Assembly: GCF_037577855.1 (NCBI RefSeq)
Contig: NZ_JBAKFX010000029.1
Coordinates: 1 to 48,717 of the forward strand
Source of the DNA: Dethiothermospora halolimnae
Lineage (GTDB): Bacteria; Bacillota; Clostridia; Tissierellales; VENL01
Reading direction: 5' to 3'
Length of the DNA stretch: 48,717 nucleotides
Under the pieces are notes generated by a model. The model saw only the letters and a program-made list of their open reading frames with translations, did not search any database and was not told the origin of the DNA. The translations under genes were made by a program, and so were the position numbers. Positions within the stretch are counted from its first letter, which is position 1, and each line of letters begins with the position of its first letter. Of this stretch, positions 15,142 through 23,328 are shown piece by piece.

Positions 15142-16602
15142 TTATTTATAATTTCTCTCTAAATTTATATCTTCTACTTCAAATATCTGTAGTGAATCTG
15201 TTACCCTTTCTTCTAAAGCCAACTTTCCGTATTTATCAACTTCCTTTTTATCTTTAGGACCATGATGTAGAGATGCTGCACCACCTATACAACCACCTTT
15301 ACATGCCATTCCTTCTATAAAATTCCCTTTTAATTTATTAAATTTAGCTAGTTTTAATGCCTTATCACATTCCTCTAATCCATCACAGCTAATTGGCTTA
15401 AAATCAGCTTCTAAATTCTCCTCTTCTATAACATGTTTTATTGAATCTGCTAATCCTCCTGTTCTAGCAAATATCCTTCCAAAGAAAGACGCATTATTTA
15501 ATAATCCCTCTTCACATTCTTCTATCTTTATTCCAGCTGCATCGATCATAGCAGTTAACTCTTCAAAGGTCAATACATAGTCGGTACTTCCTACCAGATC
15601 ATCTTGTTTTATTTCCATTTTCTTTGCAGTACAAGGGCCAATAAATACTACCTTAGCTTTATCATCAATTTTCTTGATTAATCTAGATATTGCAATCATA
15701 GGGGATACCGTTGTTGACATATTCCCTTTTAGCTCTGGATAATTTTTATTTATATGTTCTACAAAGGCTGGACAACAGGAACTAGTTATAAAATTTTTAG
15801 TATCAACATTTTCAGCAAATTCTTTTGTTTCATGTAAAGCTACCATATCAGCACCAAGAGCCACCTCTATTACATCACTAAAGCCTAGTTTTTTAATTGC
15901 AGTTATAACCTGCTCTATCTTAGCATAGGTAAATTGACTAGATATAGCCGGCGCTATTATGGCATAGGGTTTCACATCCTCTACCTTTGACCTCTTAAGT
16001 AAATTTATGACATCCACTATATAAGATTTATCCATTATTGCACCAAAGGGACATTGATATACACATGCTCCACACTGTATACATTTTTCATTATCTATTA
16101 CTACTTTCTTCTCTTTATCTATTGATAATGCCCCTGCTTTACAGGCCTTCTTACATGGTCTGGCAACATCTGATATTGCATTATATGGACAAGCTTCTCT
16201 ACATTTTCCACATTCTATACATTTACTTTGATCTATATAAGCTCTATGACCAACAAAATCAATAGCATTTACTGGGCAAGCTTCTGAACATCTATGGGCC
16301 AAACATCCTCTACATGCCTCTGTAACTACAAATCTATCAATAGGACAAGCATCACAGGCAGCATCAAGAATTTCTATTATATTTGGATTACTTTTATCCC
16401 CACCCATTGCTGTGGTTACCCTTTCTTCTGTAACTGCCCTTTCTTTATATATACAACATCTTGTTCTCGCTTCAGGTCCAGGATCAAGGGTTTTAGGTAT
16501 TTCATGTCTTCTCTCTATTAATGTCCCTTCCATCGCTAGCCTACTTACCTCTCTAAGTACTTTGTACTTTGCCAACTGTACTTGATTTTCAAACTTCCTC
16601 AT
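15142..16602 (-). CDS. [FeFe] hydrogenase, group B-like
   Basis: This 486-residue monomeric hydrogenase catalytic subunit is probably cytoplasmic. The N-terminal half is Cys-rich: CDACP, CRGC..CSEACP, CIECGKCREACP (residues 128-139) and CIQCGACVYQCP (174-185), binding several 4Fe-4S clusters. H-cluster ligands appear as TSSCCPA (Cys276), PCTAKK (Cys324) and MACKGGCIGG (Cys434 and Cys438). The lack of the group A TSCCPxW form and the PCTAKK wording fit the group B clade. It closes an operon with a PAS-hydrogenase, a SpoIIE-type phosphatase and a thioredoxin-like ferredoxin. It may evolve H2 from ferredoxin or act in the signalling unit; activity cannot be read from sequence. Confidence 0.93.
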   Translation of the reverse strand: MRKFENQVQLAKYKVLREVSRLAMEGTLIERRHEIPKTLDPGPEARTRCCIYKERAVTEERVTTAMGGDKSNPNIIEILDAACDACPIDRFVVTEACRGCLAHRCSEACPVNAIDFVGHRAYIDQSKCIECGKCREACPYNAISDVARPCKKACKAGALSIDKEKKVVIDNEKCIQCGACVYQCPFGAIMDKSYIVDVINLLKRSKVEDVKPYAIIAPAISSQFTYAKIEQVITAIKKLGFSDVIEVALGADMVALHETKEFAENVDTKNFITSSCCPAFVEHINKNYPELKGNMSTTVSPMIAISRLIKKIDDKAKVVFIGPCTAKKMEIKQDDLVGSTDYVLTFEELTAMIDAAGIKIEECEEGLLNNASFFGRIFARTGGLADSIKHVIEEENLEADFKPISCDGLEECDKALKLAKFNKLKGNFIEGMACKGGCIGGAASLHHGPKDKKEVDKYGKLALEERVTDSLQIFEVEDINLERNYK

Positions 16603-16615
16603 ATGGTCCCCTCCC

Positions 16616-17788
16616 CTAGTTTATATATATAACATTTACGTCTTTCCCTAAAGACCTTATTAGTCTTATTAAATCACTAACTATTTTGAGTTTTATACTT
16701 AAATCAACAGGAAAATCTGGATTTTGATGGGCTGGATTTACGGCTTTACCCACATATAAATTTAAATGGGTACAATCCTCAACAAGTAATTTCACCAATT
16801 GAGATGCTCCATCTTTTCCACCAAGAAGTGTAATATTACCATTAATATCAGAACCGGTAAACCCCTTTAACTTTTCCACTGCCTTACTTAATGTCAGTAC
16901 TCCTTCAGTAACTAAGTCTATCCCCTTAATTTTAGCTGTAGGTGGTACTTCTTTATCGATATAGTCTAAATTTACTATTATTTCTTCTTTTAATTCCCTT
17001 GATACTATATTAGCTGCTGTTCCTCCACAAACTACTTTTTTTCCATTACCCTTCATCAGTTGCTTTACCACCCAAGGGTCTTTACTCTCATCAGTAGGTG
17101 GTCCTGTAAATAAATTTACAACCTCTGGCTCCCTTAATTTCACCGATACAACAGTAGTGTCATCTCCAGGTTTATTAATATAAAAGTTATTACAAACTTC
17201 TGCTAAACTTTTGGTTATATATTTAGCACTTTTCTCTAAAGAAGAAATCCTTTCTAGATATTCTGCTACATTTTCCCACTGCCAACCTAGGTTTAATATA
17301 CCTCCAACACCTGCATGTATAACCCCATCACTTACAGCTGTCAAAGTATCTCCTTTTTTCAGTCTAAAATTACTTTCTTTAATTAATTTATCATTAATTA
17401 TAAACTCTCTTTTTTCCAAATTTACCACTTTATTATCCCTTATAAAAAATATAGGAGGATTATCATACTCTACTATATATACATCTCCATTATTTTTTAT
17501 CTTCATTATTGTAAATGTTGAATATGCAAGCTTTCTTACATTACATACTGGAAGGGTATTTACAACTGTATCAACTGTTTCACCTATACTGGACCCTTCC
17601 CTCAACATAGTTGCTGCTATCTTAGTGGTTAAAGTAGCTAATATATTGGCCTTTACCCCACTTCCTAATCCATCTGACATAACAAGTATTACTTCATCTT
17701 TATTTTTAATTATTTCAACCTTATCTCCACAAAGCTCTTCACCAAATTTATTTAAACTATCGTATGCCACATCTATAAAATATCCCAT
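16616..17788 (-). CDS. SpoIIE-type serine phosphatase
   Basis: The 390-residue protein has an N-terminal PP2C/SpoIIE phosphatase domain (about residues 1-215) with metal-binding aspartates in MSDGLGSG (37-44), TAVSDGVIHA and GDDTTVV. A second domain (about 225-390) with GGTAANIV and LVTEGVLTLSKAVEKL is found on such phosphatases in clostridial hydrogenase clusters; I know no function for it. There is no membrane segment. The start shares one base with the stop of the PAS-hydrogenase gene (TAATG), implying tight coupling. It likely dephosphorylates a partner in response to the PAS-hydrogenase; that partner is not encoded here. Confidence 0.9.
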   Translation of the reverse strand: MGYFIDVAYDSLNKFGEELCGDKVEIIKNKDEVILVMSDGLGSGVKANILATLTTKIAATMLREGSSIGETVDTVVNTLPVCNVRKLAYSTFTIMKIKNNGDVYIVEYDNPPIFFIRDNKVVNLEKREFIINDKLIKESNFRLKKGDTLTAVSDGVIHAGVGGILNLGWQWENVAEYLERISSLEKSAKYITKSLAEVCNNFYINKPGDDTTVVSVKLREPEVVNLFTGPPTDESKDPWVVKQLMKGNGKKVVCGGTAANIVSRELKEEIIVNLDYIDKEVPPTAKIKGIDLVTEGVLTLSKAVEKLKGFTGSDINGNITLLGGKDGASQLVKLLVEDCTHLNLYVGKAVNPAHQNPDFPVDLSIKLKIVSDLIRLIRSLGKDVNVIYIN

Positions 17789-19503
17789 TATAGATCACCC
17801 TTTTCTCCAATAGTTATATTTTTTAATTTAGTCAATGTTGATTTAGTCTCAGCAGTGGTTTCACCGAGGAGACTGGCTATTTCTTGGGCAACTCTCATTT
17901 GTTTCTCTATTACCTTTTGTGCTGCGTCTAATGTACTTTCCTTTACTTTGGATAGTTCTCCTTTACTTTTTTCTTCTTTAGTTATATCCACCATAATAGC
18001 TAACAAAACATTTTGTTTTTCAACATAAATTATATTTTGAAGTAATACAACATTATGGGATGGATAAAAAGCTTTTCTTTTAATTATATTTTTCTTTGTA
18101 TCCCTAACTTCTATAAACTCCTTATCATCTATAAGCATTGATAAAGGACTATTTTTTGCCCTCGATGCTTCTATATCAAATATTTTCTCTACCATTGGAT
18201 TTATTTCTTTAATTAACATATTATTATCAACAAGCATAATAGCATTTGGACTATTTTCAAAGATTAAATTCTTAAGACTTTCTGCTTTACCCCTCATAAA
18301 TGGTAAACACATATTTATCTCTGCCATCCCTAAAACAACAGCTTTAGCCTTTTCTCTACATGTGTTATATCCACATCCACCACAGTTTAATTCATCTTCA
18401 AGTTTATATTTTCCCATTCTATTTAATACTTTTTCTATTTCCTCATCAGCAACATCAAAATCCACTTTATGTTCAAAGAAATATTTACCATAGTCTATGT
18501 TTTTAGGAATTTGAAATTCGCCTTTTTTAGATATATCTTTTTTATCTTTCACATAATTTTTAACTCTCTCTTTCCTTACAAATATACTTTCATCATTTTT
18601 AGGCATTGCCATACCGCCAATACAGCTTCCTTTACATACATTAACCTCTATACAGTAGTTTTCTAACTGTCCCTTTTCCACACTATCAAACAAATCCATA
18701 CATTCTTTTATTCCACTAACCGCTATAACATCTAGCTTACTATTATCATCTATGAAACTAGAAAGAACTCCTCCTCCAACTGGAAAACTACTTCCCTTTT
18801 TAAAAGACTCACTATCAAAGGCTTCTCCTAAAAGGGCATCTAGTTTAATTCCTTCTTCTTCAAACCATACTTCCATCTCTTCAAATGTTAAAACTGCATC
18901 TATTACCCCTTCATCCCTAACATCTGCTGCTTCAATTTTCTTTGCAGTACAAGGTCCAATAAAAACAACATAACTATCATGACCATAATATTCCCTAATT
19001 AATTTTCCATGGGCTACCATTGGAGATACCATAGGAAGCATATATTCAATTAGTGATGGATAATACTTTTCTATTAAATTATTAGCTGCAGGGCAACAGG
19101 TCGTTATATAATTTTTCTGGTCATTTGAATTTATATAATTTTTATATAGAGTGGCAATGACCTCAGCACCTATTGCAGTTTCTTCAACATGATTGAAGCC
19201 AAGCTTCTTTAATGCTGTAACCATTTGTCCAGCATCTTTTAAATTAAATCCTCCAATAAATGATGGTGCTATTGTGGCAATAACTCTTTTATTTTCAACT
19301 ATAGCCCTTTTAACATTTGCTACACTACTTTTAATTTGTCTTGCATTTTGAGGGCATATAACTAAACATTCACTACATCCAATGCATTTATCCTCTACTA
19401 TTTGTGCCTGTTCATCCTTTATTTTTATAGCCTTAACAGGACAATGTCTTAAGCATTTATAACAGTTCTTACAATTAGCCTCAGAAAAGTTTAAAAAACT
19501 CAA
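17788..19503 (-). CDS. Sensory [FeFe] hydrogenase with PAS domain
   Basis: The 571-residue multi-domain protein has, in order: a two-cluster ferredoxin (Cys11/14/17/21 and 40/43/46/50); an [FeFe] hydrogenase domain with H-cluster ligands in TTCCPA (Cys136), PCTAKK (Cys185) and VCKGSCIGG (Cys290, Cys294); a four-Cys Fe-S domain (Cys374, 377, 382, 399); a PAS domain (about 410-515); and a C-terminal helical segment. This architecture is that of the group C sensory hydrogenases, thought to sense H2 or redox state rather than produce H2. It begins 1 bp after the ferredoxin-like gene and ends inside the start of the phosphatase gene. Confidence 0.92.
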   Translation of the reverse strand: MSFLNFSEANCKNCYKCLRHCPVKAIKIKDEQAQIVEDKCIGCSECLVICPQNARQIKSSVANVKRAIVENKRVIATIAPSFIGGFNLKDAGQMVTALKKLGFNHVEETAIGAEVIATLYKNYINSNDQKNYITTCCPAANNLIEKYYPSLIEYMLPMVSPMVAHGKLIREYYGHDSYVVFIGPCTAKKIEAADVRDEGVIDAVLTFEEMEVWFEEEGIKLDALLGEAFDSESFKKGSSFPVGGGVLSSFIDDNSKLDVIAVSGIKECMDLFDSVEKGQLENYCIEVNVCKGSCIGGMAMPKNDESIFVRKERVKNYVKDKKDISKKGEFQIPKNIDYGKYFFEHKVDFDVADEEIEKVLNRMGKYKLEDELNCGGCGYNTCREKAKAVVLGMAEINMCLPFMRGKAESLKNLIFENSPNAIMLVDNNMLIKEINPMVEKIFDIEASRAKNSPLSMLIDDKEFIEVRDTKKNIIKRKAFYPSHNVVLLQNIIYVEKQNVLLAIMVDITKEEKSKGELSKVKESTLDAAQKVIEKQMRVAQEIASLLGETTAETKSTLTKLKNITIGEKGDL

Positions 19504-19504
19504 G

Positions 19505-19750
19505 TTAAATCCCCCTAACTATATATTTATCGAAAAACTCATCTAATTTATTCTCATCGGCAGAATAAATAGGGCCATCATCAATTTTTACTGATACTGC
19601 CTTGGTACATTCTCCTAAACAAAATGAAGCTTTAACTTGTATCTTATCATCCAACCCATTATCCTTTATCCTTTTTTGTAACCCGTTAATAACATTGTAA
19701 GATCCTTTCAAGTGACATGCACTTCCTATACAAACACTGATAGTCCTCAT
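19505..19750 (-). CDS. Thioredoxin-like [2Fe-2S] ferredoxin
   Basis: This 81-residue NuoE/HydC-type small ferredoxin has four cysteines in the family spacing: Cys7 and Cys12 (CIGSAC) and Cys44 and Cys48 (CLGEC). They should bind one [2Fe-2S] cluster. As the first gene of the hydrogenase operon it is the likely electron shuttle to or from the sensory hydrogenase. It is much shorter than a full NuoE, lacking the N-terminal helical bundle. Confidence 0.9.
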   Translation of the reverse strand: MRTISVCIGSACHLKGSYNVINGLQKRIKDNGLDDKIQVKASFCLGECTKAVSVKIDDGPIYSADENKLDEFFDKYIVRGI

Positions 19751-19846
19751 ATAAAAAACCCCCCTATTAATATATTCGTTATTTTTTTAACAGTCTATTT
19801 TAAAAATTTTTACTACTCCATGAAAACGTTTTATTTCTACACTCAC

Positions 19847-19875
19847 AGTATAACTGTTTAATAAATTTATGTCAA
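19847..19875 (-). promoter_or_regulatory. Promoter of the hydrogenase operon
   Basis: TTGACA (19875-19870), a 17-bp spacer and TATACT (19852-19847) on the minus strand precede the ferredoxin gene by about 100 bp. I found no convincing Rex-type palindrome between promoter and gene. Confidence 0.8.
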
Positions 19876-19974
19876 TTGTTCGAATCATTTGATATTAATG
19901 GTCTCAATGGCTAATTTTCATACTTTATTAAGGTTAGTTTCTATTTGTTACAAAAAATACAACTTTTAAAACAA

Positions 19975-20142
19975 ATGTACCTTTGGTGTTTATTCGTTTA
20001 GTGTAATGTGCAAAGAGCAGGGAGTTGGTGAGACGAGAAATTTATGTAGGGATTCAATACATTGAATCCTTAAGTTTTTTTCTAGAAGACCTATTATGCC
20101 AAAGACTGTATTTGTTAATAAGCTGTGGGATTATGAATCCCC
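19975..20142 (+). repeat. Composite repeat B, copy 3
   Basis: Hairpin 1 is eroded, but the linker (GTGCAAAGAGCAGGGAGTTGG), hairpin 2 (GGGATTCAAT/ATTGAATCC), a damaged hairpin 3, the TATTATGCCAAAGACTG segment and the terminal A hairpin (20121-20146) are present. It fills the gap between the hydrogenase promoter and xpt together with the tandem array that follows. Confidence 0.75.
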
Positions 20143-20278
20143 CAGCAACAACAGGGATTACGAATCCCCCTAGTAACAACAGAAACTGCGGTTCCTCCAG
20201 TAACAACAGAAGTTACGGAGCCCCCAGTAACAACAGAAGTTACGAATCCCCAGCAACAACAGAAGTTACGAGTACCTA
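20143..20278 (+). repeat. Degenerate 26-28 bp tandem array from hairpin A
   Basis: Five units begin at 20143, 20171, 20198, 20225 and about 20251. The consensus is CAGTAACAACAGAAGTTACG followed by ANCCCC. The unit is the right half of hairpin A plus a CAACAACAG joint, so the array seems to have grown out of the B-element end. Similar extra units follow the A hairpin at 26646-26694. An open frame across it is a by-product of the repeat. Confidence 0.7.
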
Positions 20279-20323
20279 ATAACTAAATTTTATTATTCTT
20301 CTGTGCCAAGTGACATTAAAATT

Positions 20324-20343
20324 GGCCTGAATATATTCAGGCC
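20324..20343 (-). terminator. Hairpin after xpt
   Basis: GGCCTGAATATATTCAGGCC is a perfect 20-nt palindrome 14 bp past the xpt stop, followed on the minus strand by a short T-rich stretch. A related imperfect copy lies at 22031-22046 next to repeat B copy 4. Confidence 0.6.
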
Positions 20344-20357
20344 TTAAATAAAAACAA

Positions 20358-20927
20358 TTATTTAAATACTATCTGTCCATCTTTGATGCTCTTTATTTTA
20401 ACAAGGGACTCTAAGTTAACATTATTTTCTTCAAGTAGTTTACACCCTTCCTGGAAAGATTTCTCTATTACTATACCCACCCCAACAAGGTTAGCTTCTG
20501 CTTGTTCTACTATATCCTTAAGCCCCATGGCAGCTCTACCATTTGCCAAAAAGTCGTCTAATACTAATATATTGTCTTCTTTATTTAGATATTTTTTATT
20601 TACTTTAACACTATAATATTTAGCCTTAGTAAATGAATATACTTCAGTTTCATATACTTCTTTATCAAGGTTTTTGGACTGAGTTTTCTTGGCAAAGACC
20701 ACTGGTACATTGAAATATTGAGCAGCTATGGCGGCTATTGCTATTCCTGAAGCCTCAATGGTAAGGATCTTGTTTATTGATTTACCTTCAAAACGTTTTT
20801 TAAATTCTTTTCCCATTTCATTTAGAAAGTCTATATCTAATCTATGATTAAGGAAGTTATCTACTTTTAATATGTCATTACCTTCTACTCTTCCCTCATT
20901 TAAAATTTTATTTTTTAATGATTCCAT
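20358..20927 (-). CDS. xpt: Xanthine phosphoribosyltransferase
   Basis: This 189-residue purine salvage enzyme makes XMP from xanthine and PRPP. The PRPP-binding loop is ILVLDDFLANGRAAMGL (about residues 120-136), and TIEASGIAIAAIAAQYFNVPVVFAKK is the conserved substrate-side segment. Its length matches the B. subtilis enzyme (194). A guanine-type purine riboswitch and terminator lie in the leader, so the gene should be shut off when guanine, hypoxanthine or xanthine is plentiful. No pbuX permease follows; xpt is alone here. Confidence 0.96.
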   Translation of the reverse strand: MESLKNKILNEGRVEGNDILKVDNFLNHRLDIDFLNEMGKEFKKRFEGKSINKILTIEASGIAIAAIAAQYFNVPVVFAKKTQSKNLDKEVYETEVYSFTKAKYYSVKVNKKYLNKEDNILVLDDFLANGRAAMGLKDIVEQAEANLVGVGIVIEKSFQEGCKLLEENNVNLESLVKIKSIKDGQIVFK

Positions 20928-21015
20928 TTGTTATGCCCCCTCTTTTTTTTGAGTTTAAGTTTTAGTTTAAGATTGTAAACTTATCAACACATGATGATTA
21001 ACTTTATATTAATAG

Positions 21016-21047
21016 AAAAACTCCCGTCGCCAATGACAGGAGTTTTT
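21016..21047 (-). terminator. Riboswitch-controlled terminator upstream of xpt
   Basis: AAAAACTCC and GGAGTTTTT arms form a stem (with CTGTCATTGGCGACGG between) ending in a U run on the minus strand, 90 bp before xpt and just 3' of the purine aptamer. It is the expected expression platform. Confidence 0.88.
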
Positions 21048-21083
21048 AAGTATTATTAATGATATAATCAATAAACCTATTCC

Positions 21084-21152
21084 CCCTGTAGTCAAACCAT
21101 TTATGGTGGTTTGGTAGAAACTTTCGGACCCTATTACCGAGTTTATACAGAG
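21084..21152 (-). promoter_or_regulatory. Purine riboswitch aptamer, guanine type
   Basis: On the minus strand P1 is CTCTGTA/TACAGGG (one G-U). The conserved core is intact: TATAA after P1, GTTTCTACC in J2/3, the TAAAT loop element and GACTAC before the 3' strand of P1. The discriminating base in GACTAC is C, which selects guanine, hypoxanthine or xanthine rather than adenine. The aptamer is 69 nt and is followed by a terminator and then xpt. Confidence 0.95.
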
Positions 21153-21236
21153 TTACTATTTAATTTTATTAGATATCATTCTAACTTAAATAGCTAATAA
21201 AATCAAGTTATTCATTAAATTAGTTATTAAATAATT

Positions 21237-21728
21237 TTAAAGTATCGATTCTCCTAATGAATTTGCCTCTATAACATTATCTGAAGGGGCTGCAAATTGA
21301 CACTTTATATTGTATTTTTCATTAAGTATATCTAAGGCTCCAAATACTTTATTAAAATCTTTGGAAAAGGTTATATTTCCCTTTGTAGAAGTATATCCTC
21401 TTTCACTACTAAAGGCAAAGGTTGTATAGTTGTCTTTTAAAAGTTTACTTTTTAACCCCTGAAAGAATCCTTCCCCTTGATGAGAAGTATTTACCTTAAC
21501 TACTTCGTTATCTACAGCCAAGTTACCAATAAACCTATTGGATGAAAAAAGTTTAGGATAAATAGTTCCTTTTACAGATATAGTTATGGATTTACCAAAA
21601 TCACCATCTAATGAATATAGATAACCACTATAAGTCTTATCTACATCTCTGGGCACAGAGTATATGACTAAGCTAATAATAACAACTAATATCATAAATA
21701 TCATTACTTTAAACTTTATAGTAATCAC
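21237..21728 (-). CDS. Hypothetical membrane-anchored protein
   Basis: This 163-residue protein has one N-terminal membrane segment (about residues 7-25) followed by a soluble, probably extracellular, beta-rich domain containing a DKTYSGYLYSLDG start and repeated ISVKG/NITFSK strands. No lipobox is present. I do not recognise the family. The start is uncertain: the frame opens at GTG 21728, but GGGGTGAT overlaps that codon, so translation may begin slightly downstream. It lies between the xpt riboswitch and repeat B copy 4, apparently monocistronic. Confidence 0.65.
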   Translation of the reverse strand: MITIKFKVMIFMILVVIISLVIYSVPRDVDKTYSGYLYSLDGDFGKSITISVKGTIYPKLFSSNRFIGNLAVDNEVVKVNTSHQGEGFFQGLKSKLLKDNYTTFAFSSERGYTSTKGNITFSKDFNKVFGALDILNEKYNIKCQFAAPSDNVIEANSLGESIL

Positions 21729-21812
21729 CCCTAGTATATATTATTTATTTTAAATTATATTTTTAACTACTATTTATATTTTATACTGTTTACATTAAAA
21801 TATTTATTATAA

Positions 21813-22000
21813 GAACAAAAGGAAACTAAAGTCGCTTCTTTGTTCAGTGCAGAGAGCAGGGCATTGGTGAGTCCGTAAATTTATGTAGGGATTCAATGTA
21901 TCGAATCCCTCAGGTCTTCTTCCAGAAGACCTATTATGCCAAAAACTATATTTTTCAATAAGCTGTGGATTACGAATCCCCCAGCAATTAAATTTTATTA
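21813..22000 (+). repeat. Composite repeat B, copy 4 (near full length)
   Basis: Hairpin 1 is degenerate inside (GAACAAA..TTTGTTC outer arms kept). The linker, hairpin 2 (GGGATTC/GAATCCC), hairpin 3 (GTCTTCT-TCC-AGAAGAC), the TATTATGCCAAA segment and the A hairpin (21961-21986) follow in order. The 3' flank TAAATTTTATTATTGTTATA is shared with copy 5, so the element may extend there. Confidence 0.8.
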
Positions 22001-22060
22001 TTGTTATATACTATATGGCTTTAAAGTTGTCCTGAATATATTCAGAATCTATATATTAAA

Positions 22061-22093
22061 AAAATAAGGGCTTGGTATATACCAAACCCCTAA
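22061..22093 (-). terminator. Terminator of the aldo-keto reductase gene
   Basis: GGGCTTGGTA and TACCAAACCC pair with one mismatch (22068-22089) and are followed on the minus strand by TTATTTTTTT. The stop codon of the gene touches the stem. Confidence 0.8.
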
Positions 22094-23226
22094 TTTGCAA
22101 ATTCTTTATGAATAGTTTTTAGATGTTCAATTATTGGAAGGTTTTGAGGACATTCCCTCTCACATTTCCCACACTCTATACATTTAGAACCATCTTTTTC
22201 CCTCTCCATTATTTTATTATAGGTATTCTTAACTTCATCTTTAATACTATACATATGTCCATCATTATATAGTGAAAAAATATTTGGTATCATGACATCA
22301 TTTGGACATGGCATACAGTATTTACACTCTGTACATCCTATTTTTGTTTTATCCTTATATATTTCCTTAACTTCATCTATCAACTCTACTTCTTTTTTAG
22401 ATAAAGACTTTGGATAAGCATCTTTTGAGGTCTCTATATTCTCCTTTATCTGCTCCATTGTACTCATACCGCTTAACAGTAGAGTTACTTCTGGGAAATT
22501 CCATACCCATCTTAAAGCCCACTCTGCAGGAGTTCTTTCAGTTTCTGATTTACTCCAAATCTTTTTAATATCTTCACTTGGCTTTTTAGCAAGTTTTCCC
22601 CCCTTAAGAGGCTCCATTATGATGACAGCTAAATCCCTATCTGCTGCGTATTTAAGGCCTTCTAATCCTGCTTGGTAATATTCATCCATATAATTAAGTT
22701 GTATTTGGCAAAATGTCCAATCATAGGCATCCGTTATCTCTTTAAATAAATCTAATTCATCATGAAAAGAAAATCCTGCATATTTAATCTTTCCACTTTC
22801 AATTGCCTTATCTAAAAACTTAAATACATCTAACTCTTTACAGGTTTTCCATGTATCCTTATTTAGAGCATGAACTAGATAAAAATCAATATAATCAGTC
22901 TGTAATTTTTCAAGTTGTTCATCTAAATACTTTTCAAAATCTTCATATTTCTCACAAAGCCATATGGGAAGTTTTGTAGCTAATTTTACTTTTTCCCTAT
23001 AACCATCCTTTAAAGCTCTACCTACAAAGGGTTCACTCATCTTTTGATGATAGGGATAGGCTGTATCTATATAATTCACCCCATTATCTATGGCATATCT
23101 TAACATTTTAGTAGCTTCCTCTTCATCTATTTTACTACTATCGTTATCAATAACAGGAAATCTCATACATCCAAAACCTAAGGCTGAAACTTCAAAATCC
23201 AGTTTTCCAAATTTTCTATACTGCAT
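22090..23226 (-). CDS. Aldo-keto reductase with C-terminal 4Fe-4S domain
   Basis: The 378-residue protein is a TIM-barrel aldo/keto reductase (about residues 1-285) fused to a ferredoxin-like tail. The AKR catalytic set is visible: Asp in DTAYPYHQ (about residue 54) and Tyr three to five residues on, Lys in KLATKLP and His in YLVHALN. The tail has CTECKYCMPCPNDV and CIECGKCERECPQNLP, two 4Fe-4S sites. Such fusions are common in anaerobes and presumably couple carbonyl reduction to low-potential electrons; the substrate is unknown. RBS GAGG precedes ATG. It appears monocistronic. Confidence 0.93.
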   Translation of the reverse strand: MQYRKFGKLDFEVSALGFGCMRFPVIDNDSSKIDEEEATKMLRYAIDNGVNYIDTAYPYHQKMSEPFVGRALKDGYREKVKLATKLPIWLCEKYEDFEKYLDEQLEKLQTDYIDFYLVHALNKDTWKTCKELDVFKFLDKAIESGKIKYAGFSFHDELDLFKEITDAYDWTFCQIQLNYMDEYYQAGLEGLKYAADRDLAVIIMEPLKGGKLAKKPSEDIKKIWSKSETERTPAEWALRWVWNFPEVTLLLSGMSTMEQIKENIETSKDAYPKSLSKKEVELIDEVKEIYKDKTKIGCTECKYCMPCPNDVMIPNIFSLYNDGHMYSIKDEVKNTYNKIMEREKDGSKCIECGKCERECPQNLPIIEHLKTIHKEFAN

Positions 23227-23328
23227 AATTTACCTCCTCATTGCTTTATCAAGTTAAATAGTTATATTTATATTTATTCTATTTAAAAGTTCTTAATCCT
23301 TCTTTTATTTAGAGAATCTAAAGATTTT

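Noticed and set aside
19751..19846. Rex operator upstream of the hydrogenase operon
   Set aside because: Only half-site-like TTTAACAG is present; no TTGTTAA-N4-TTAACAA palindrome.
20143..20278. CRISPR array candidate
   Set aside because: Units are contiguous with no unique spacers, differ from each other, and derive from hairpin A. No cas gene is nearby.
20025..20279. Plus-strand 84-codon open frame
   Set aside because: It runs through element B copy 3 and the tandem array; its Asn-Asn-Arg repeats simply translate the repeat, and it has no ribosome site.
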